Shown here one piece after another: positions 34,169 through 41,870 of a stretch of DNA of 64,000 nt. The position numbers and the translations under genes were made by a program. Origin of the DNA: Mycobacterium sp. 1164985.4 (lineage in GTDB: Bacteria; Actinomycetota; Actinomycetes; Mycobacteriales; Mycobacteriaceae); NCBI RefSeq assembly GCF_001668575.1, contig NZ_LZMD01000094.1, forward strand, positions 1-64,000. The letters run 5' to 3'. Position 1 is the stretch's first letter, and each line of letters starts with the position of its first letter. Under the pieces are notes generated by a model, which saw only the letters and a list, made by a program, of their open reading frames with translations, searched no databases and was not told the DNA's origin.

Positions 34169-35629
34169 CTAGGCGCCCGCCGCGTTGCGTCCGGCCCGTC
34201 GACCGTAGAAACTGCCGTCGCCCAACGAGATACCGCTCGCGTACCCCCACGCCGCGAGGCCCGCGGTGCAGCGGCCCGCGGCGAACAGGCCGGGGATCGG
34301 TTCGCCGCTGACGTGCAAGACCTCCGCGTCCAGTGAGGTCAGCAGCCCGCCCAGGGTGAAGCCGCCGGTGCTCTCGCGCAGGTCGATCGCGCCGACCGGC
34401 GTGCCGATCGGTCGCAGCCACTGCGGCTTCTTGTGAAGCAACGGATCCTCACCCACGGCGGCGCCGGCGTTGTACGCGGAGACGGTCGCCTGAAGTGACC
34501 CCGTCGGTAGCCCCATCTCGGATTCGAGTTCGGCCACCGTCTCGCACACCCAGGTCGGCGGGCGCAGCATCAACTGCGGCGACAGCGAGGCCATCGCCTC
34601 CTCCTGCGCCTGGTCGTCGATGATCAGGAACGCCGTGTTGTCCTGGTGATACAAGGTCAGCTGCCCGACCCTGCCGGGATAGGTGTCCTCGGCGACGTAG
34701 CGCTGGCCGCGGCCGTTGACCAGAATGCCCCGCACCAGCTGCTGCGGATCGATGAAGATGGCGACCTCGGTGGCGTCCATGTGGGCGAGATCGGCGCCCA
34801 GCGCCTGCGCCATCCGGATCGCCTGGCCGTCGTGCTGCTCGATGGCGGCGGCGGGCCGGCCGGCGATGCGCGGCGCGTACTGGGCGACCATGGCCTCGTT
34901 GTAGGCGAAGCTGCCCATCGCGAGCACCACACCGCGACGCGCCCGCACGGCGATCTCCTCGCCGTACCGCCGCGCGTACACACCGACCACCCGGCCGTCG
35001 GAATCGACGACCAACCGTTGCACACGAACGTCGTAGATCGCCCGCGCGCCGGCCGCGGTGGCCGTCTCGACGAGCGGCTTCATCAGCATGTAGCCGGCGC
35101 TCGCCTCGCCCTGCTTCTTGTTCGACATCTGCGGGACGTGTCCGCGCGGCGCGGGCGTGGCAATCGTGTTGAACGGGTAGGAGTTCTCCCCGCCGCTGTA
35201 CATCAGCCCCTGATCGCCCATGGGCTCCCAGCCGGGCTCACCGAAGAACTCCGGTTTGAACTGGACGCCGCAGCCGACAAGCCAGTCGAAATGCTCCAGG
35301 CTGCCGTCGCAGTAGTCGGCGATGCGCTTCTCGTCGGCTCCGGGGCCCATCGCGACGTTCAGGTACGCGGCCATGTTCGCGACGGAATCGTCGAATCCAC
35401 AAGCCTTTTGGATGGGTGTACCGCCGCCCAGGTAGATGAACCCGCCGGCCATCGACGCCGCGCCGCCCCAGGACCCGGTGCGTTCGAGGACCAGGACGTC
35501 GGCGCCGGCACGTGTGGCCTCCACCGCCGCGGCCGCCCCGGCGATGCCGAAGCCGGCGATGACGACGTCGGCCTCCTCGTCCCACTGCGTGATGTCTGCC
35601 GCGGGCAGAGGAGTGAGATCGTCGCTCAC
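34169..35629 (-). CDS. KstD-family FAD dehydrogenase, delta4-(5alpha)-like
   Basis: A 486-residue flavoprotein with FAD motif VVIAGFGIAGAAAAVEATRAG, LERTGSWGGAASMAGGFIYLGGG, and C-terminal AAWGYASGISLGDGSFYGRRAG. The GYASG element matches the Tyr-x-Ser arrangement described for 3-ketosteroid delta4-(5alpha)-dehydrogenases better than the TYPGxG of delta1 enzymes. It is therefore likely to form the delta4 bond of 5alpha-steroids (inference). GTG 35629 overlaps the HsaC-like stop (GTGA). It is the third gene of the operon from 37726. Confidence 0.82.
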   Translation of the reverse strand: MSDDLTPLPAADITQWDEEADVVIAGFGIAGAAAAVEATRAGADVLVLERTGSWGGAASMAGGFIYLGGGTPIQKACGFDDSVANMAAYLNVAMGPGADEKRIADYCDGSLEHFDWLVGCGVQFKPEFFGEPGWEPMGDQGLMYSGGENSYPFNTIATPAPRGHVPQMSNKKQGEASAGYMLMKPLVETATAAGARAIYDVRVQRLVVDSDGRVVGVYARRYGEEIAVRARRGVVLAMGSFAYNEAMVAQYAPRIAGRPAAAIEQHDGQAIRMAQALGADLAHMDATEVAIFIDPQQLVRGILVNGRGQRYVAEDTYPGRVGQLTLYHQDNTAFLIIDDQAQEEAMASLSPQLMLRPPTWVCETVAELESEMGLPTGSLQATVSAYNAGAAVGEDPLLHKKPQWLRPIGTPVGAIDLRESTGGFTLGGLLTSLDAEVLHVSGEPIPGLFAAGRCTAGLAAWGYASGISLGDGSFYGRRAGRNAAGA

Positions 35630-36534
35630 GGGCGCATTGCGGCCGGCAGGTCGGACACCCACTCGTGGCCCCAGTAGCTGTCGGCCGTGATTTCCTCTGC
35701 GGTGTAATACGTTTCGTCGACCCGCATACCGTCGGTGCCGAACTCGATGTCCCAGTCGCCGGGCGCGCGCACGTAGAACGACACCATCTTGTCGTTGGTA
35801 TGCCTGCCCAGCGTCGAGGACAGCTGGAAGCCGTCCTTGTTCACCCGGTCGAGGGCCTGCCCGACCGCGTCGAGGCTGTCGACCTCCACCATCAAGTGGA
35901 TCAGGCCCGGGTCACGCAGCGTCATCGCGGGACAGATCGCCAGGCTGTGGTGGCGTGCGTTGATGCCGAGGAACCGGACCCGCAGCGGCCCGAACTCCGG
36001 CGGCGTCGGAACGCGGAACGCACCGCGCGACTTGAATCCCAGGACCTCCGTGTAGAACTGGAAAAGCCCCGGGACGTCGAGGGCCGGCAGCACGACATGG
36101 CCCAGTCCCTGATCGCCGGTGACGAATCGGGCGCCGTAGGGCGTCACCACCGGGCTGTGATCGAGCACCGCGCCGTGGAAGACCTCGGTGGATGTCCCCG
36201 CCGGATCGTCGAACGCGATCACCTCTTCGACGCGACGTGCGTCGGCCTCCTCGAGCGAAAGTTCCTTGACCGCCACGCCTGCGCCGTCGAGGGTCGACTT
36301 CACGCGCGTCAACGCCGCATGGTCGCGGACCTCCCACCCGACGGTGACGATCTTGTCGACGTCGCCGGGCACCACGATGATGCGCGCGGCGCGCTCGTCC
36401 ATGCGTAGATACAACGCATCGTCGTCGGGACCGGAGCCCTCGGCGAAGCCGAGCACCTTGAACGCAAAGTGGCGCCAGCGGTCGATGTCGGTGGCCTGAA
36501 CCTTGACGTATCCGAGGCTCTTGAGATCGCTCAT
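35626..36534 (-). CDS. hsaC: Extradiol (catechol) dioxygenase, HsaC-like
   Basis: A type I extradiol dioxygenase that should cleave a catecholic steroid (3,4-DHSA-type) ring. The 302-residue protein has two VOC modules. Iron ligands are expected in QGLGHVVLPALD (His), GLIHLMVEVDSLD (His) and WDIEFGTDG (Glu). RHHSLA and SSTLGRHTNDKMVSFYVRAPG match HsaC/BphC closely. It follows the HsaA-like gene by 10 bp and overlaps the downstream FAD gene. As the M. tuberculosis cholesterol HsaC differs in detail, this is a paralogue with a possibly different substrate. Confidence 0.88.
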   Translation of the reverse strand: MSDLKSLGYVKVQATDIDRWRHFAFKVLGFAEGSGPDDDALYLRMDERAARIIVVPGDVDKIVTVGWEVRDHAALTRVKSTLDGAGVAVKELSLEEADARRVEEVIAFDDPAGTSTEVFHGAVLDHSPVVTPYGARFVTGDQGLGHVVLPALDVPGLFQFYTEVLGFKSRGAFRVPTPPEFGPLRVRFLGINARHHSLAICPAMTLRDPGLIHLMVEVDSLDAVGQALDRVNKDGFQLSSTLGRHTNDKMVSFYVRAPGDWDIEFGTDGMRVDETYYTAEEITADSYWGHEWVSDLPAAMRP

Positions 36535-36544
36535 CGTGCCCTTT

Positions 36545-37726
36545 CTAGATCATCGCCCGCAGCGGGCCCTGCGGATCCACGCCTAGCGAGCTCAGCGCCG
36601 CGGCGTGAAACACCGTGCCGGGCACGTGAATCGCGTGCAGCTGGCCGACGTGCACGTCGCGCCAGTACCGCTGCAACGGCTTGTCCATGCGCGCGGCGTT
36701 GCCGCCCGAGCGGGCGAAGATCTCGTCGACGGCGGACACGGCGCGCCACACCGCACGGATCTGGGTGCGACGGCCCGCGGCGCGGTCCTCGAAGCTGACC
36801 TCCTTGCCCGCGGCGACCATGTCGTAGATGCGGTCGGCGTTGGCCAGCAATTCCTGGCGCGCGGCGTTGATGTCGGCGGCGGCCTCGCCGATCGCGTACA
36901 TGACATACGGGTCGTCCTTGATCGCAACACCGCTGGAGTTCACGCGTTCGCGCTGGTAGTCCAGGTGTGCGGCCAACGCGCCCTCGGCGATGCCGATCGT
37001 GGCGGCGGAGATGCCGAGCGGGAACATCGTCGACCACGGCATCAGGTACAGCGGTTCGGTCATGCCGGCTTCGCGCTGGGCGGTGCCGTCCATCACCTTC
37101 ATCGCGTCCATCGTGCGGTACTCCGGCACGAACGCGTCTTTGACGATGACGTCCTTGGATCCGGTGCCGCGCAATCCGACGACGTCCCACGAGTCGTCCA
37201 CGATCTCGTAGTCCGACCGGGGCAAGATCATGTGCAGCATCTGCGGGGGCATCAACGGTTTACCGTCCGCGTCCCCGATCATCGCGCCGAGGATGATCCA
37301 GTCGCACGCGTCGGTCCCGGAGCTGAACTGCCAGCGCCCGTTGAAGATGTAGCCACCGTCGACGGGCTTGGCCACACCTTGCGGTGCGTACGGCGACGCC
37401 ATCCAGGTGTCGATGTCATCGGCCCAGACCTCGTCGCCGACCCGCGGATCGGCATAGGCGAGCTGATAGGGGTGCACGCCCACCACGCCGTTGACCCAGC
37501 CGGCGGCGGGGTCCAGGGCCGCGGTGGCCATCACGGTCTCGGCGAATTCGCGCGGATGAGCCTCGTAGCCGCCGTGCTTCTTGGGCTGCAGCAGGCGGAT
37601 GGACCCGGCGGCTTTCATCGACTTGACCGTGGCGTCGGTCAGCCGCCCGATCTTCTCGGCCTCGGCGCCCTGATCCTTGAACTGCTCGGCCAGGTGCATC
37701 ACCCGGTCGAGTACGCGCTCACTCAT
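36545..37726 (-). CDS. hsaA: Flavin-dependent monooxygenase, HsaA-like
   Basis: A 393-residue acyl-CoA-dehydrogenase-fold monooxygenase that should ortho-hydroxylate a phenolic steroid (3-HSA to 3,4-DHSA). Matching segments are SPYAPQGVAKPVDGGY, NGRWQFSSGTDACDW, VVGLRGTGSKDVIVKD and QRYWRDVHVGQLH, with family-typical length. ATG 37726 has GAGGA upstream, so it is leadered. The flavin reductase partner (HsaB) is not in this window. It heads the HsaA-HsaC-FAD operon and has a shared site 63 nt upstream. Confidence 0.87.
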   Translation of the reverse strand: MSERVLDRVMHLAEQFKDQGAEAEKIGRLTDATVKSMKAAGSIRLLQPKKHGGYEAHPREFAETVMATAALDPAAGWVNGVVGVHPYQLAYADPRVGDEVWADDIDTWMASPYAPQGVAKPVDGGYIFNGRWQFSSGTDACDWIILGAMIGDADGKPLMPPQMLHMILPRSDYEIVDDSWDVVGLRGTGSKDVIVKDAFVPEYRTMDAMKVMDGTAQREAGMTEPLYLMPWSTMFPLGISAATIGIAEGALAAHLDYQRERVNSSGVAIKDDPYVMYAIGEAAADINAARQELLANADRIYDMVAAGKEVSFEDRAAGRRTQIRAVWRAVSAVDEIFARSGGNAARMDKPLQRYWRDVHVGQLHAIHVPGTVFHAAALSSLGVDPQGPLRAMI

Positions 37727-37789
37727 GCTGATGTCCTCACTATTGGCTGCACTTGATGGTCTACCGCACCGGAGGTGCGAATGGGACGC

Positions 37790-37808
37790 AATCCCGGTCA
37801 GCGGGCGA
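37790..37808. promoter_or_regulatory. Shared 19-bp regulon site upstream of hsaA-hsaC operon
   Basis: AATCCCG-GTCAG-CGGGCGA lies 63 nt upstream of ATG 37726. With the usual 42-nt offset, transcription would begin near 37748 and leave a 22-nt leader bearing the GAGGA Shine-Dalgarno sequence. No convincing -10 was seen at the predicted place. Confidence 0.6.
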
Positions 37809-37818
37809 CGTTTCCGGC

Positions 37819-38121
37819 TCAGTACTCGACGTGAAGGTCGTCGCTGACCGGTCGGGCCTGACAGCCCAGGATGAGGCCGTCGGCCAGGTCGTCGGGCTCG
37901 AGGATGTCGCACGTGGCCATGTCGACCTCGCCTGAGACGACGGTTGCGACGCATGAGCCGCAGTGACCCTCCCGGCAGGAGTGCGGAGCGTCGATACCGG
38001 CCGCGAGCATCGCGTCGACCAATGTCTTGTCGCGCGGCCAGCACAGGTGGTGCCGAGTTCCGTCCAGATCAATCCGAACGGTGGCATCGACCCGCGTCCC
38101 GCAGGCGTCGGTCTGTGACAT
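37819..38121 (-). CDS. Plant-type 2Fe-2S ferredoxin
   Basis: A 100-residue electron carrier with cluster cysteines C49, C54, C57 and C87 (SCREGHCGSCV, then LILGCQARP). It closely resembles the C-terminal ferredoxin domain of KshB, but the FAD/NAD reductase domains are absent. It probably passes electrons to KshA or another Rieske oxygenase, using a reductase encoded elsewhere. ATG 38121 has GAGGA eight bases upstream. Confidence 0.9.
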   Translation of the reverse strand: MSQTDACGTRVDATVRIDLDGTRHHLCWPRDKTLVDAMLAAGIDAPHSCREGHCGSCVATVVSGEVDMATCDILEPDDLADGLILGCQARPVSDDLHVEY

Positions 38122-38192
38122 GGGGTGATCCTCACCGTCGTCGGGAATCGGGTCGAGCAGTCCTTCCGATGGGCGGAACTGTCATCGCTCGA

Positions 38193-38211
38193 TTGCCCGG
38201 TCATCGGGAAA
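38193..38211. promoter_or_regulatory. Shared 19-bp regulon site, ferredoxin/BVMO divergent promoter
   Basis: TTGCCCG-GTCAT-CGGGAAA is 40 nt from GTG 38252 of the BVMO, whose -10 TACCGT (38240-38245) ends six bases before the start. It is 71 nt from the ferredoxin ATG (38121), which instead has a Shine-Dalgarno sequence and so probably a roughly 30-nt leader. Confidence 0.7.
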
Positions 38212-38251
38212 CTCGGGGGGCTGCGGGTCTCCCACGACCTACCGTGGCTGC

Positions 38252-39868
38252 GTGGAGATCTCCGATGAGCGGTCAAGCGTGGACGCGGTGGTGGTCGGCG
38301 CCGGCTTCGCCGGGCTGTACGCCTTGCACAAGCTGCGGTCGCAGGGCTTGTCGGTGCGCGTGTTCGAAGCGGCGCCGGAGATCGGGGGAACCTGGTACTA
38401 CAACCGCTATCCGGGTGCTCGCTGCGACGTCGAGAGCGTCGACTACTGCTACTCGTTCGATCCGGAACTCGAGCAGGAGTGGGACTGGTCGGAGAAGTAC
38501 GCGACGCAGGCCGAGATCCTGCGCTACCTGAACTGGGTCGCCGACAAGCTGAACCTGCGCGACGGCATCACGTTCGACACCCGGGTCACCTCGGCGACAC
38601 TCGACGAGGACAACCTGCACTGGACGGTGTCGACCGATAAGGGTGAGGTCGTCACCGCACGCTTCTGCGTGATGGCGACCGGTCCGCTGTCCGCGGCACT
38701 GACGCCTGACTTTCCCGGTCTCGACGGCTTCGCGGGGGAGCTGTACCACACCGCGCACTGGCCGCACGAGCCCGTCGACTTCACCGGCAAGCGGGTCGCG
38801 GTGATCGGCACGGGTTCGTCGGGTATCCAGTCCATTCCGGTGATCGCCGAACAGGCCGATCGTCTCTTCGTGTTCCAGCGCACGCCGAATTACAGCGTGC
38901 CCGCCGGTAATCGACCGTTGACCGACGAGGACCGAGCGAGGGTCAAGGCAACTTATGCCGAACGGCGGCGGCTGTCGTGGCGCAGCGGCGGCGGTTCGCC
39001 GCATATCGCCCATCCGAAGCTCACGATGGAGGCCACGCCCGAGGAACGCCGGGCCGCGTTCGAGAAGCGTTGGGAACTCGGGGGTGTGCTGTTCTCGAAG
39101 ACGTTCAGCGACCAGATGATCGATATGGCCGCCAACGAGGAAGCGCGCAAGTTCTACGAGCAGAAGATCCGTGCGGTGATCGACGACCCCGAGGTCGCCG
39201 AACTTCTCATCCCGAACGACCATCCCATCGGCACGAAGCGAATCTGCACCGACACCAACTATTTTCAGACGTTCAACCAGTCGCACGTGAGCCTGGTCAG
39301 CGTGCGCAAGACCCCGATCGTGTCGATTGACGCCGACGGGATCAACACCACCGACGCGCACTACGACGTCGACGCCATCGTGCTCGCCACCGGGTTCGAC
39401 GCGATGACCGGTGCACTGGGCAAGATCGACATCGTCGGTCGGGGCGGACAGAAGCTGCGTGACGACTGGTCGGACGGTCCGCGCACCTACCTCGGTCTCG
39501 GCGTCGACGGCTTCCCGAACCTGTTCCTGGTCTCCGGTCCCGGCGCGCCCGCGGTGCTGGCCAACATGGTGCTGCACGCCGAGGCGAACGTGAATTGGAT
39601 TGCCGAGGCCATCTCCTATCTCGACGACCACGGCTACACCGCGATCGAAGCCACCGGCGAGGCCGTGGACAACTGGATCGCCGAGTGCACCCGACGCGCG
39701 GATGCGACGTTGTTCCCGAAGGCCAACTCCTGGTACATGGGCGCCAACGTGCCGGGCAAACCGCGCGGATTCATGTTGTTCATCGGCGGATTCGGCACCT
39801 ACCTCGACATCTGCGCCGAGGTGGCCGCCGCGGGTTACAAGGGCTTCCGGCTGCTTGCTTCGTCCTAG
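38252..39868 (+). CDS. Baeyer-Villiger monooxygenase (cyclic ketone/steroid type)
   Basis: A 538-residue class B flavin monooxygenase: FAD motif VVVGAGFAGLYALHKL, GGTWYYNRYPGARCDVES, the fingerprint FAGELYHTAHWP, and NADPH motif VAVIGTGSSGIQSIP. The sequence is of the cyclopentadecanone/steroid BVMO type, without the long N-terminal extension of the other BVMO in this island. GTG 38252 sits six bases after a TACCGT -10, indicating a leaderless mRNA. It ends within a CCTAGG tandem repeat. Confidence 0.9.
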   Translation: MEISDERSSVDAVVVGAGFAGLYALHKLRSQGLSVRVFEAAPEIGGTWYYNRYPGARCDVESVDYCYSFDPELEQEWDWSEKYATQAEILRYLNWVADKLNLRDGITFDTRVTSATLDEDNLHWTVSTDKGEVVTARFCVMATGPLSAALTPDFPGLDGFAGELYHTAHWPHEPVDFTGKRVAVIGTGSSGIQSIPVIAEQADRLFVFQRTPNYSVPAGNRPLTDEDRARVKATYAERRRLSWRSGGGSPHIAHPKLTMEATPEERRAAFEKRWELGGVLFSKTFSDQMIDMAANEEARKFYEQKIRAVIDDPEVAELLIPNDHPIGTKRICTDTNYFQTFNQSHVSLVSVRKTPIVSIDADGINTTDAHYDVDAIVLATGFDAMTGALGKIDIVGRGGQKLRDDWSDGPRTYLGLGVDGFPNLFLVSGPGAPAVLANMVLHAEANVNWIAEAISYLDDHGYTAIEATGEAVDNWIAECTRRADATLFPKANSWYMGANVPGKPRGFMLFIGGFGTYLDICAEVAAAGYKGFRLLASS

Positions 39869-39891
39869 GCAGTCCTAGGCTGTCCTAGGCG
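39862..39891. repeat. Three tandem 10-bp repeats containing CCTAGG
   Basis: GTCCTAGGC-type units repeat three times at 10-bp spacing. Each CCTAGG palindrome yields TAG on both strands. The plus-strand BVMO stop (39866-39868) and the minus-strand hydrolase stop (39885-39887) both lie in this array, so the two convergent genes share their terminal sequence. Confidence 0.8.
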
Positions 39892-40766
39892 TCTCGGGAG
39901 AGGAACGCCAGCACGGCGCTTTCGAACGCCGTCTTGGCCTCGATCATCGCCCAGTGCCCGCAGTTCGGGAACACGTGCAGCTCGGCGTTGGGAATGGTGC
40001 GCATCGGTATCAGCGCCATGTCCAGTGGGCTGACCCGGTCGTCACGCCCCCACGTCAACAGCGTGGGTGCGGCGACCTTGTGCATCTGCGCCCACGGCAA
40101 CGGCGCATCGCTGCTGCGCATGAATGCCATCATCTGCGCGAAGGCCTTCTTGCCGTACATCCGCCGGGCGGACTCCAGCGTCTCCGGATCGGTCGCCAAC
40201 TGCCAGCGCTCCTCGATCAGTTGTTCGGTGACCAAAGACGGGTCGTACACCATCGAGTTGAGCCAGTCCACCAGCCGCTGACGGGTGGGGTCCTCGGTGA
40301 ACTCCTGCAGCAGCCGGATCCCTTCACTCGGACCGGGACTGAAGATGTTGGTGCCGATGCCGCCGATCGTGACCAGGCGGCCGATGCGATCGGGGTTGTT
40401 GATCGCGAAGTTGATCCCCACGCCGCCACCCATCGAGTTGCCGACGATGTCGACGCGTTCGATCCCCAGCGCGTCGAGGAAGGGGACGACGGCGCCCTGC
40501 GCGGTGATCATCGGATGGCCGCCGAAGTCGTCGCTGACCCCGAAACCCGGGAATTCCAGGATCAGGCAACGGAAGTGCTGGGCGAAGGTGGGTAACACAC
40601 CGCGAAAGTTGCGCCAGCCGGTGACGCCGGGCCCGGAGCCGTGAAGAAACAGCAGGGCGGGACCGTCACCGACGTCGTAGTAGCGCAGCACACCAGAGGG
40701 GGTGGGCGTCTCGCGGAGGTCGTTCTCGACGCTGGCGATGAAGGCTGCGGTATCGGTCACGCCCAT
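39885..40766 (-). CDS. hsaD: Meta-cleavage product hydrolase, HsaD-like
   Basis: A 293-residue alpha/beta hydrolase expected to cleave the C-C bond of the ring-fission product (4,9-DSHA-type). It has the oxyanion-hole element LHGSGPGVTGWRNFRG, nucleophile VGNSMGGGVG, acid in TWGRDDRVSPLD and histidine in NCGHWAMIEA. These are the MCP hydrolase motifs. ATG 40766 is listed; GTG 40760 is exactly 40 nt from the nearer shared site and would be the leaderless start. It is the partner of HsaC/HsaA some 3 kb away. Confidence 0.88.
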   Translation of the reverse strand: MGVTDTAAFIASVENDLRETPTPSGVLRYYDVGDGPALLFLHGSGPGVTGWRNFRGVLPTFAQHFRCLILEFPGFGVSDDFGGHPMITAQGAVVPFLDALGIERVDIVGNSMGGGVGINFAINNPDRIGRLVTIGGIGTNIFSPGPSEGIRLLQEFTEDPTRQRLVDWLNSMVYDPSLVTEQLIEERWQLATDPETLESARRMYGKKAFAQMMAFMRSSDAPLPWAQMHKVAAPTLLTWGRDDRVSPLDMALIPMRTIPNAELHVFPNCGHWAMIEAKTAFESAVLAFLSRDA

Positions 40767-40800
40767 AGCCTGCCACGCGCCCGGTCACGCCTCGGGCGGG

Positions 40801-40835
40801 TGTTCCGTTCATCGGTCGTCCCGGTAAGCGGGACG
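40801..40835. promoter_or_regulatory. Two overlapping shared sites between hsaD and the mce operon
   Basis: TGTTCCG-TTCAT-CGGTCGT (40801-40819) and CGTCCCG-GTAAG-CGGGACG (40817-40835) overlap by three bases. The second has perfect 6-bp arms. The first is 40 nt from GTG 40760 of hsaD. The usual offset from the second predicts an mce transcript from about 40876, with GACGCT (40864-40869) as its -10 and a 130-nt leader. Confidence 0.65.
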
Positions 40836-40922
40836 CTCACTGTGCCGGTGTGCGTTTCACTGCGACGCTGCCGGTCGAGAGAGACGGGCCGTCGACGCGC
40901 CCGCGTGTAGTCAGGAGGCCCG

Positions 40923-40958
40923 ATGTCGCCGGCGACCCCGCCAGGTGCTTCGCGATGA
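40923..40958 (+). other. Leader mini-ORF where yrbEA would be expected
   Basis: A strong Shine-Dalgarno AGGAGG (40913-40918) precedes ATG 40923, which encodes only MSPATPPGASR before a stop. A second 12-codon frame (40955-40993) overlaps it as ATGA. yrbEB starts 13 bp later. The arrangement could be the relic of a deleted yrbEA (its start retained) or a short upstream ORF; neither is proved. Confidence 0.45.
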
Positions 40959-41005
40959 CGGTCGCGAGCGGCCACATCCGGACGACGGGTTAGCGGGGTC
41001 GCCGA

Positions 41006-41863
41006 ATGGGCACGGTTCAGGTTCTGCGTAGTACGTATCCGCGTTTGACGTCGGGGATGCGCCGTCCGGTGGACTTTTTGAGTCGTATCGGCGATCACAT
41101 GCTGTTTTATCTGCGCGCGTTGGGTGGGGTGCCGCATGCGGCGGTGCACTTCCGCAAGGAGATCGTGCGGTTGATCGCCGAGATCTCGATGGGTGCGGGC
41201 ACGTTGGCGATGATCGGCGGCACGGTCGCGATCGTGGGGTTTTTGACGTTGGCGGCCGGTGGCACGTTGGCGGTGCAGGGTTATTCGTCGTTGGGCGATA
41301 TCGGTATCGAGGCGTTGACGGGGTTTTTGGCGGCGTTCATCAATGTGCGTATCGCGGCGCCGGTGGTGGCCGGGATCGGGTTGGCGGCCACGTTCGGGGC
41401 CGGGGTGACCGCGCAGTTGGGTGCGATGCGTATCAACGAGGAGATCGACGCACTGGAGTCGATGGCTATTCGGCCGGTGGAGTATCTGGTCTCGACGCGG
41501 ATCGTGGCGGGGATGGTGGCGATCACGCCGTTGTATTCGATCGCCGTGATCTTGTCGTTTGTGGCGTCGCAGTTCACCACGGTGGTGTTGTTCGGTCAGT
41601 CCGGGGGGCTCTATGACCATTATTTCGATACGTTTTTGAATCCGATCGATTTGTTGTGGTCGTTTCTGCAGGCGGTGCTGATGGCGATCACGATCTTGTT
41701 GATTCACACCTATTTCGGTTACTTTGCCTCGGGCGGGCCGTCGGGTGTGGGGGTTGCTGTGGGCAACGCGGTGCGTACCTCGCTGGTGGTCGTCGTGTCG
41801 GTCACCTTGCTGGTCTCGCTGTCCATCTACGGTTCCAACGGCAACTTCAACCTGTCCGGATAG
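41006..41863 (+). CDS. yrbEB: MCE-associated permease YrbEB (MlaE family)
   Basis: A membrane permease subunit of an ABC-type lipid/steroid importer that works with Mce proteins and the MceG ATPase. The 285-residue protein has about five membrane segments, the conserved GAGVTAQLGAMRINEEIDALESMAI loop and the characteristic C-terminal GSNGNFNLSG. It is the second permease type (YrbEB); no YrbEA precedes it. The codons are unusual for the window, with many TTG, GCG, GGG and TTT rather than C-ending codons, which suggests a different origin or gene conversion from another mce locus. Confidence 0.93.
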   Translation: MGTVQVLRSTYPRLTSGMRRPVDFLSRIGDHMLFYLRALGGVPHAAVHFRKEIVRLIAEISMGAGTLAMIGGTVAIVGFLTLAAGGTLAVQGYSSLGDIGIEALTGFLAAFINVRIAAPVVAGIGLAATFGAGVTAQLGAMRINEEIDALESMAIRPVEYLVSTRIVAGMVAITPLYSIAVILSFVASQFTTVVLFGQSGGLYDHYFDTFLNPIDLLWSFLQAVLMAITILLIHTYFGYFASGGPSGVGVAVGNAVRTSLVVVVSVTLLVSLSIYGSNGNFNLSG

Positions 41864-41870
41864 TGGCACG

